Of a stretch of DNA of 21,960 bases, positions 1-7,200 are shown one piece after another; the stretch's first letter is position 1; each line of letters starts with the position of its first letter. This DNA is from Candidatus Gastranaerophilales bacterium HUM_12 (GTDB taxonomy: Bacteria > Cyanobacteriota > Vampirovibrionia > Gastranaerophilales > Gastranaerophilaceae), in the NCBI GenBank assembly GCA_002102825.1, contig DABJ01000048.1, forward strand, positions 18,099-40,058, given 5' to 3'. Made by a program: the position numbers and the translations under genes. The notes under the pieces are model-generated. The model ran no database searches, had not been told where the DNA came from, and was given only the letters and a program-made list of their open reading frames with translations.

Positions 1-40
1 CCTTGTTTGTTATTTTATTTTATTTACAGAAATAAATATT

Positions 41-69
41 TTGGACATGCCCCAAATATAGAGTACAAT
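41..69 (+). promoter_or_regulatory. Sigma70-type promoter of yggS-sepF
   Basis: A -35 box TTGGAC (41-46) is followed by a 17-base spacer and a -10 box TACAAT (64-69). This is a near-consensus housekeeping promoter. Transcription would start near 76, about 40 bases before yggS. It reads into yggS and, 18 bases after that gene's end, sepF. Confidence 0.65.
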
Positions 70-115
70 TAAATTAAGCTCATGCTATGGGCTGTTTTTC
101 TTGTAGAGGTGAATG

Positions 116-778
116 ATGTTTGAAACAGTAAAAAAAAATCTTTTGCATATACAAGAAGAAATTGCACCTTGTAAACCTAGAATAATTGCAGTTACAAAGT
201 ATTTTGACGAAGAAGCAATCATTACAGCATTTGATGCGGGATTGCGTGACTTCGGAGAATCAAGAGTAATTGAGGCTTCTGCAAAAATTGCAAACTTGCC
301 GTCTAAAGTGAGAGAAAATTCAATATTTCACTTGATTGGACATTTACAGTCGAATAAAGTGAAACAAGCCGTAAAGGTGTTTGATTATATTCACTCGGTA
401 GATTCTGTAAAACTTGCTCAAAGTATTTCTCAACACTCATTAGAAGTTGGAAAAGTTCAAAAAATTCTTGTTCAAATCAATAATGCAAATGAAGAACAAA
501 AATTTGGCTTTTCTAAAGAGGAAGTGTTTGATGTTTTTGAACGAATTCAGAACTTGGAAGGCATAGAGATTGTAGGTGTTATGAACATGGCGCCACTGGG
601 GATTGCGGAAGAAGAAATTGGGAAGTTATTTTCTGAAATTGTTCAAATTCGGGATAGTTTGGAGAAAGAATTTAACTGTGAATTAAAAGAGATTTCAATG
701 GGTATGAGTCAAGATTACAAAATTGCGGCTCAAAAAGGTTCAACAATGCTAAGAATAGGTAGAAAATTATTTAAATAA
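116..778 (+). CDS. yggS: YggS/YlmE-family PLP homeostasis protein
   Basis: This is the YggS/PROSC family of PLP-binding proteins (alanine-racemase-like TIM barrel). They carry pyridoxal phosphate and keep the free pool balanced; no enzymatic reaction is firmly assigned. Family hallmarks are present. The PLP lysine lies in IIAVTKYF (residue 28 from this start). Also present are FGESRV (usually FGENRV), HLIGHLQSNKVK, QKFGF, and the C-terminal SMGMSQDYKIAAQKGSTMLRIG. The length of 220 residues is normal. Two ATG codons lie in tandem at 113 and 116. The Shine-Dalgarno GAGGTG ends at 111, so 116 has the more workable spacing and is chosen. The gene sits directly before sepF, as in cyanobacteria and Firmicutes (ylmE-sepF), which suggests co-expression with cell division. 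The Ser in place of the usual Asn in FGEN is a mild deviation. Family assignment is secure. Confidence 0.95.
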   Translation: MFETVKKNLLHIQEEIAPCKPRIIAVTKYFDEEAIITAFDAGLRDFGESRVIEASAKIANLPSKVRENSIFHLIGHLQSNKVKQAVKVFDYIHSVDSVKLAQSISQHSLEVGKVQKILVQINNANEEQKFGFSKEEVFDVFERIQNLEGIEIVGVMNMAPLGIAEEEIGKLFSEIVQIRDSLEKEFNCELKEISMGMSQDYKIAAQKGSTMLRIGRKLFK

Positions 779-796
779 ATAGACGGAGGAGAAACG

Positions 797-1318
797 GTGG
801 CATTAGCAGATAATTTCAGAAAAGTTGTAGATTTCGTTATGGACGGATTCCGTGGGGAAAATCCATTTGTTGATATGAACGAAGAAGATGGTTATGATGA
901 TGATGGTTATGATTATGTTGAAGAGGGAAGTGCTTTAAGAGAAGTTGCTCCGTCTTATACAACACCTGTTCCTATGGTTGAAAAACACCAAGAAGCAAAA
1001 ATTCTTAACCACCCTAATTTTAATAGAGGCGGAAATGAAGTTATCGTTGTAGAACCTCGTTCTTTTGATGATGCTGCTACTATTGTTCAACACCTTAAGG
1101 ATAGAAAGATTGTTATGCTTAACTTACATTTGTTAGACAAAGAACAATCTCAAAGAACAATTGATTTCGTTTGTGGTGCATCTCAAGCGCTTAACGGAAA
1201 TCCTAAAAAAGTTGGAGATTTAGTATTTGTATTTGCACCAAGCAATGTTACATTATCAGCAGATACTACGACTCAACAAAGCAAGTTTAATGATTCATTA
1301 TGGAGAGCTTCTCTATAA
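797..1318 (+). CDS. sepF: Cell division protein SepF
   Basis: SepF polymerises on the membrane and anchors and bundles FtsZ by binding its C-terminal peptide. It is used by Firmicutes, Actinobacteria and Cyanobacteria, often with or instead of FtsA. The first 20 residues (DNFRKVVDFVMDGF) can form the membrane-binding amphipathic helix. An acidic, tyrosine-rich linker follows (about 22-45). The SepF core spans about 80-155, with EVIVVEPRSFDDA, VMLNLHLLDKEQSQRTIDFVCG and GDLVFVFAPSNV. The length of 173 residues is typical. The start is GTG, six bases after a strong GGAGGA (785-790). It is the second gene of the yggS operon, with an 18-base gap. Its partner FtsZ is encoded about 9 kb away on the other strand. 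No FtsA is seen in the window. Confidence 0.96.
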   Translation: MALADNFRKVVDFVMDGFRGENPFVDMNEEDGYDDDGYDYVEEGSALREVAPSYTTPVPMVEKHQEAKILNHPNFNRGGNEVIVVEPRSFDDAATIVQHLKDRKIVMLNLHLLDKEQSQRTIDFVCGASQALNGNPKKVGDLVFVFAPSNVTLSADTTTQQSKFNDSLWRASL

Positions 1319-1364
1319 TAGAAACATTTTTGGTATGAGAAGAGAGATAGTTTAGATAAGATAG

Positions 1365-1394
1365 GCGTTTTATAATTTGAACCGCTTTTTTTTT
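1365..1394 (+). terminator. Weak intrinsic terminator after sepF
   Basis: An imperfect hairpin (1365-1385, arms GCGTTTTA and the matching side ending in ACCGC, one internal mismatch) is followed directly by nine T residues (1386-1394). It lies between sepF and the separately started proB. The stem is short, so leaky termination is possible. Confidence 0.45.
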
Positions 1395-1430
1395 ATTAAA
1401 AATCCTCTTTTATTAATTTATTCTCCGTGG

Positions 1431-1436
1431 TAGAAT
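1431..1436 (+). promoter_or_regulatory. Possible -10 element of proBA
   Basis: TAGAAT lies seven bases before the proB ATG. The region 15-18 bases upstream is T-rich and has only a poor -35 match. If used, the transcript would begin at or next to the start codon. Confidence 0.3.
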
Positions 1437-1442
1437 TCGGGT

Positions 1443-2591
1443 ATGGACAGATTGGATTTTATTAAGGCAAAACGTATTGTAATTAAGCTTGGCACAAATG
1501 TTTTAAGAAATGATGACGGTTATGTATCATTGCCAAGGGTTTATACTTTTATTGAAGATATTGCACGATTGGTCAAGTCGGGTAAAGAAGTTATTATTGT
1601 GACTTCTGGGGCTGTTGGATTAGGTAAAAAAAGATTAGGACTTGAGGATACCAGTGGTACAGCTTTGAAACAAGCCTGTGCGGCAATTGGACAAGGCAAG
1701 TTGATGTCAATTTACGAAAATGGCTTTGATACTTACGGATTGACAGCGGCTCAAATTCTTTTAACAGAAGATGACTTTTCCGTGCGTAAAAGGTATTTGA
1801 GTTTGAGAACAACTTTCAACAAATTGTTAGAACTTGGTGTTGTTCCTGTAATTAACCAAAATGATACTGTATCAACTTTAGATGTTGCATTACGATATGT
1901 TAAAGATGATATGCAAGTTTGTTTTTCTGATAATGATAAGTTGTCTGCACTTGTTGCGAGTGAATTAGATGCTGATTTGTTAATAATTTTGTCTGATATT
2001 GATGGGTTATATGATGACAATCCAAAATCTAATCCAAATGCTGAACTAATCAAATCAGTAAAAGAAGTTAATGATAGTATTTTGGCTTTGGCTTCCGGAG
2101 TTTCAGATGGTGGTAGAGGCGGAATGGAAACTAAGCTAAAGGCTGCCAGACTTGTTACACGATTTGGCGGGAAAGTTTTAATCGCAAATGGTAAACAACC
2201 TTACATTATTAAAAGAATTTTTGAGGGTGAAGATTTAGGTACTATGTTCTTACCATCTGACGAGAATTTGTCTGACAAAAAACGTTGGATTGGTTATGCT
2301 ACAAATATTGTAGGAAAAATTATTGTTAATAATGGTGCAAAACATGCACTTATTTCAAAAGAGAAGAGTTTATTGCCGATTGGCGTAATTGGTGTTAAAA
2401 ATCATTTCCAAAAAGGTGATGTAATTTCTATTCTAGATGAGGATAAAAATGAATTTGCACGTGGAATTGTGAATTATGATTCTGAATCTTGTAAAAAGGT
2501 AATTGGCTCACATTCTGATAATATTGTGGATATTTTAGGTTTCAAGAACTATGATGCAATTATTACACGTGACAATATAACAATTTTATAA
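1443..2591 (+). CDS. proB: Glutamate 5-kinase with PUA domain
   Basis: ProB phosphorylates L-glutamate to glutamyl 5-phosphate, the first and usually proline-inhibited step of proline synthesis. The amino-acid kinase domain covers about residues 10-260. It shows VIKLGTNVL, VTSGAVGLGKKRLG, ALKQACAAIGQGKL, the substrate loop PVINQNDTVS (usually NENDTV), FSDNDKLSALVA, DIDGLYDDNP and GGRGGMETKLKAARL. A C-terminal PUA domain follows (about 275-370), giving the full two-domain length of 382 residues. The gene is 15 bases upstream of proA, forming the usual proBA operon. No clear Shine-Dalgarno precedes the ATG (GAATTCGGGT), unlike the well-marked sites of most neighbours. The start is nevertheless placed correctly for the kinase domain. 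Confidence 0.96.
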   Translation: MDRLDFIKAKRIVIKLGTNVLRNDDGYVSLPRVYTFIEDIARLVKSGKEVIIVTSGAVGLGKKRLGLEDTSGTALKQACAAIGQGKLMSIYENGFDTYGLTAAQILLTEDDFSVRKRYLSLRTTFNKLLELGVVPVINQNDTVSTLDVALRYVKDDMQVCFSDNDKLSALVASELDADLLIILSDIDGLYDDNPKSNPNAELIKSVKEVNDSILALASGVSDGGRGGMETKLKAARLVTRFGGKVLIANGKQPYIIKRIFEGEDLGTMFLPSDENLSDKKRWIGYATNIVGKIIVNNGAKHALISKEKSLLPIGVIGVKNHFQKGDVISILDEDKNEFARGIVNYDSESCKKVIGSHSDNIVDILGFKNYDAIITRDNITIL

Positions 2592-2606
2592 TTAGGAGAT
2601 AAAACA

Positions 2607-3866
2607 TTGAATTTTATTGAAATTGCCAAAAATGCTAAACAAGCATCTTTAAAAATTGCTGAATTGAGTACGGATATCAAAAATTCTGCATTGAATAATA
2701 TTGCTGATTTTTTTGAAGAATATAAAAATGAAATTTTTGAAGCGAACAAACAGGATTTAATTGAGGCTGAAAGTCTAGTAACAAACGGCGAAATTACAAA
2801 ATCAACTTTTAACAGGTTAAAACTTGATGAAAACAAGATGCGTGATATGATTCAAGGGGTTCGTGATATTGCTAATTTAGAAGAGCCTATTGGTAAAAAA
2901 TTATTGGTAAGAGAACTTGACCAAGATTTAACTTTATACAAAATTTCTTGTCCGATTGGTGTTTTAGGAATAATTTTTGAAGCTCGACCAGATGTAATTT
3001 CTCAAATTTCATCATTGGCTATTAAGTCTTCTAATGCTGTGATTTTGAAAGGTGGAAAAGAATCTAAGCATACAAATTCTAAAATTATGGATATAATCAA
3101 TTTAGCTTTGGCGCAAGTTGACGGTTTCCCTAAAAATGTTGTGCAACAAGTATTTTCAAGAGATGATGTTGCCGAAATGTTAAAGTGTGACGGTTATATA
3201 AATTTAATTATTCCTCGTGGCGGAAATAATTTGGTTAAATTTATAAAAAGTAATACAAAAATTCCTGTATTAGGTCACGCAAGTGGAATCTGTCATATAT
3301 TTGTTGATGAGTCCGCTGATATTGAAATGGCATCACGTGTAGTAATTGATGCAAAAACTCAGTACCCTAGTGCTTGTAATGCTGTTGAGACTCTTTTAAT
3401 TCATAAAGATTTCCCTAATGCAAATGATCTTTTGGCATCATTGCAGTTGTCAGAAATTAAAATAGTTCCAAATCCTGATGATTGGTCAACAGAGTATGGG
3501 GATAAAATTTTGTCTTACAAATTTGTTGAATCAGTTGAAGAGGCAATTGAGCACATAAATACTTATGGTTCCGGTCATACAGATAGTATTATTACAAAAA
3601 ATACTGAAAATGCTGAAAAATTCATGAATAATGTGGATTCTGCCGGTGTTTATATGAATGTATCAACTCGATTTGCAGACGGTTTTAGATATGGATTTGG
3701 TGCAGAGGTTGGAATTTCAACAAACAAAACACACGCAAGAGGTCCTGTAGGACTAGAGGGTTTAACAATTTATAAGTATAAGCTTATTGGCGATGGAAAT
3801 ATAGTTGATGATTATGTCAAAGGTGTTAAACATTTTCACCACAAAGACTTACCATTTTGTAATTAA
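2607..3866 (+). CDS. proA: Glutamate-5-semialdehyde dehydrogenase
   Basis: ProA reduces glutamyl 5-phosphate with NADPH to glutamate 5-semialdehyde, which cyclises to pyrroline-5-carboxylate; ProC (not in this window) completes proline. The protein has the aldehyde-dehydrogenase fold. Family motifs include CPIGVLGIIFEARPDV (115-130), AVILKGGKES, IPRGGNNLV (202-210), HASGICHIFVDE and YPSACNAVETLL. The last contains the catalytic cysteine, Cys257. The C-terminal ARGPVGLEGLT is typical. Length is 419 residues, normal for ProA. The start is TTG, eight bases after AGGAG (2594-2598). No alternative ATG fits the N-terminal alignment better. Its stop TAA overlaps the stop of the convergent TSCPD gene. 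Confidence 0.96.
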   Translation: MNFIEIAKNAKQASLKIAELSTDIKNSALNNIADFFEEYKNEIFEANKQDLIEAESLVTNGEITKSTFNRLKLDENKMRDMIQGVRDIANLEEPIGKKLLVRELDQDLTLYKISCPIGVLGIIFEARPDVISQISSLAIKSSNAVILKGGKESKHTNSKIMDIINLALAQVDGFPKNVVQQVFSRDDVAEMLKCDGYINLIIPRGGNNLVKFIKSNTKIPVLGHASGICHIFVDESADIEMASRVVIDAKTQYPSACNAVETLLIHKDFPNANDLLASLQLSEIKIVPNPDDWSTEYGDKILSYKFVESVEEAIEHINTYGSGHTDSIITKNTENAEKFMNNVDSAGVYMNVSTRFADGFRYGFGAEVGISTNKTHARGPVGLEGLTIYKYKLIGDGNIVDDYVKGVKHFHHKDLPFCN

Positions 3867-4135
3867 ACAGTTGTTGCTTTCTTAGATTTGTATTCAATTA
3901 AGCATTTTGCTAGTTGGTCAGGACAACTTGTTGGTTTAGAACCACAAGTAATTCCTTGTAATTTGGTGATTACATCATCAATATTCATTCCTAGAATAAG
4001 GCTTCTGATTCCTTTAAGGTTTCCGTTGCACCCACCAAAAAATTGTGCATCTACAACTTTATTATCTTCAATTTTTACTTGCATTAGTTGACAACAAGTT
4101 CCTGAAGTTTGATATTCCAAAATTTCTTCTGACAT
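3863..4135 (-). CDS. TSCPD-domain protein (TIGR03905-like)
   Basis: This is a small 90-residue protein matching the stand-alone TSCPD family, whose function is not established. A related TSCPD segment occurs at the C terminus of B12-dependent ribonucleotide reductases. Visible signature: GTCCQLM (Cys14, Cys15), FGGCNGNLKGI (Cys36), ITCGSKPTSCPDQLAKCL (Cys64, Cys71, Cys78). Six cysteines in 90 residues suggest a metal or redox site, which is inference. The start is supported by AAAGGAG (4143-4149) seven bases upstream. A TACAAT-like box (4155-4160, minus strand) lies close by, but too near the start to be a convincing promoter. Its stop is interlocked with the proA stop in a shared TTAA (3863-3866), with no terminator between them. 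Confidence 0.85.
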   Translation of the reverse strand: MSEEILEYQTSGTCCQLMQVKIEDNKVVDAQFFGGCNGNLKGIRSLILGMNIDDVITKLQGITCGSKPTSCPDQLAKCLIEYKSKKATTV

Positions 4136-4268
4136 GTCATTTCTCCTTTCCTTTATTGTAGCATATTTTTTTAATTTTAATCATTACAGTTTCTTAATAT
4201 TTTTTACTACATGTGTCAAAAATATTTTTTATGGGACTTAAAACAAGCATGAATTATGGGGAAAATCT

Positions 4269-7200
4269 ATGAGAATAAATAATATTAATATTTTTAGTCC
4301 GAATTTTAAGGGAAAAAGACAAGATAGAAATGCTGTTTCACAGTTGAAAAATGACAATCCGTACGATTTGAATGTACCAAATCAGAGAAGAATTTCGGAA
4401 GCAATTGATAAGTTATCAAATGTTTCCGGTGAAGATAATGTTAACTTTTTAGTTGATGTTGCAGATAATCTTAAATATGGAACAAATATTGATTTAAATA
4501 AAAAATCATATAATGATTGGAATTTAAAACTTAAAAATGCTGCTGAAAAATCTTTGAGTCTTTCAGATAAATCTGTTCAAGAGAAACTTGGCGCAAGGGT
4601 GGCTGATGGTTTCAAATCTCAAAAACCTTTAACTAAAACGGAAAAAGAAATTTTAGCAGAGAGAAAAAATCTTTTATCTCAAATAGATTTTAACTCATTA
4701 AAAGAAATTTCTAATGAGAATATTAGAAATATTAAAAATAATTTGGACTATTTTATTGTTTCATCAGAAGTTCCTACATCTCAAAAGTTATATATTTTAA
4801 AAAGATTTAATTATTTTATGAGTCCGGATTATAAAATCAATCCTCAGCTTGCAGATAAAAAATCTCAAGCACTAGCAGAAATGGTTAACGATATTGTAAT
4901 CAACACTCCGGAATCTAAAATTCCTAACGTAAAAGCAATTAACCAAAAGCACCATGGTATGTGTGCTGCGATTTCTATTTGTAGAAAAATGTTGGCTTAT
5001 GAAGATAAAGCGAATTATGTTGATATGATTATGTCAGAACTTGACGATAATAATTATATGCAGGTTTATGATATAAATCATTTGGGTGAACATAAAAAAG
5101 TTCCCATTGCAAAATGTGCTATAGATTATGATGCAGCACTTGCAAAAGGATATCGAATTGTTGACACTTCTGCAATGAACTGGATGAATATTGCAGATAC
5201 AGTTGGCTCTGCTAACGAATTTGTTGGGGCATACAGTGCTTTTGACCGTAGGAATTTTGATGCTTGGACAGATGCTCATATTACTTCTGATTTAGAAGGT
5301 GATTTGTTACCTAAACAGGATTATTATAGAGCATTATTAAAAGCTAAAGATAAAATTGGCAAATATAAAAAAGACGTTATTGAATCAAAATATAAACAAG
5401 AGATGAATTCGGCAGAAGCTGGTAAAAATCTTAAAATTATCGAAAAATATAATGATTCTTTAAGACATATATTAAAAACTATTTCACCAAATTCTGATTC
5501 TGTGAAAATTCGTGAAGTTGCAAATGCATTGTTGAGTTTAGAGGTTAAAGATTCTGATAAAGCTGCAGAAATTACTGATAATAGAAAAGATTTTGTATAT
5601 TTGTCAAGTGAATCAGAAGAAGCTAAGATTAATAAAATTAAAGAATTTTTATCTGTTGTATTACCGGAAGATAAAAACTCTAAAGTTTTGGATAAACAAG
5701 CTGAATCAATTTTTGATTTGTCAGATAATATCCATTCTATATCCTCTGCCGGACGCAAATCATATTCTTTGGATAGAGAAATACGAAAAGCAAATAGTTT
5801 ATACCAAGCTGCTGCAAGTTACAGGGGACAATATGATTTGCAATTTGATGTTCCGGATAAAGTTTTTGAAGTTATAAATGAGTTGAAAATTCCTGATTAT
5901 GAAACAAGATTAATTGATAATCTCGGAACATTAGCTCAAAAAGTTAAAAATGGCACAATCAATCCTAAAATTAAAGAAACATTGGCTCAAAGATTTGGAG
6001 TCGAAGATGATGAAACTTTAAGTGCGGCTTTGGAAGAAAATAAAAAATTAGTTGAAGAAATAACAACAAATATGCTGGACGATTTTTATTATGCAACGCT
6101 ATCTGTTGATAGAAAAAATTTTCTTGCTACAGATTTGAATGCTATTGTTCAAGCGATAGATATGACCAATAATAAAGATTTGATGACTCAAATGGCTGAT
6201 AGAATGGGTGTCAAACCAAATAAAACTCTTGTCGTTGATATGTTAAAACAATATGTAAATGTGTTAAAATCAGATAATTGTTCAGAAGAGCAATATCATG
6301 AAATTTATGAGAAAACCGGACATATTTCTCAATTCCGTGATTTCAAATCAAATGCTGCTCAATTGTATGACATGATGTTTGAGGAACAAAATCCAAAAAT
6401 TATTCAAGGATTTAATATGTTACATGGTCTTCCTGTTGATGCTCCACTGGAACAAACCGCTCAAGTATATGATAATATCATTAAAGAATATAATAATGTA
6501 GCACAACTTGTTACAAATTTTCAAAGTGCATTAAAAGTTGTAGACGAAGATGGAACTATCTTAAATTCTATAAGTGCTAAAGATGTAATTATGAAAAAAT
6601 TAGAAAACTGGGGTGAAATTCCAACAGAAAAAGAATTGCGAATGTTCCAAAATAAATTTGACGCAATTGAAAAAGAACGTGCTAGATTGGAGATTGGTGG
6701 AAGGGTTAAAGCAAAGGATCTTCCATCAGAACTTACATCTTTTACTCCATATGAAAAAAGACTTCTTAAAAATTATGAAAGCAACATAAATAATTGGTAT
6801 GCATCTGTAAATAGAAAGTTTAAAAATCAATATAATGAAATAAAAGAACCGCTAGAAGAACTAAATAGACAGATAGGTGTTAAAGTTGGTACTAGCTGGA
6901 ATGCAGGTGAAGGTCATAGCGGTTTAAACGGTCGTCAACAAATTAAAATAATTCAACACATGACAGATAGACCGTACTATCTGGAACATGATGGAAGATT
7001 AGCATTAGCAAAAATTAAAGAATCTCCGTATTCTGGTATTTCTTCTACATCTGTATTGGAAGATGAACCTGCAGGTCATGCTCAATATGTTGTTGACGTA
7101 AAACCGGTAAATGTAAATCAAAATGGTAAAACTGTTACTAAAGATGTAATGGTGCATGATAATACTTGGGGTGCAAGTGAACATGAAAATACCTGGGTAG

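Noticed and set aside
113..115. First of two tandem ATG codons as the yggS start
   Set aside because: The Shine-Dalgarno GAGGTG ends one base before it. The next ATG, three bases on, has better spacing.
4155..4160. TACAAT on the minus strand as promoter of the TSCPD gene
   Set aside because: Transcription would begin at the ribosome-binding site itself, and no -35 match is present at a suitable distance.
4269..4350. Signal peptide on the giant protein
   Set aside because: The N terminus is polar (RINNINIFSPNFKGKRQDRN) and lacks a hydrophobic core. If the protein is exported, it is not by a classical Sec signal.
5324..5758. A 144-codon open frame on the minus strand inside the giant gene
   Set aside because: The opposite strand is a continuous coding frame with consistent composition. 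The antisense product is Ser/Leu-rich, as expected for a mirrored Lys/Glu/Asp-rich gene.
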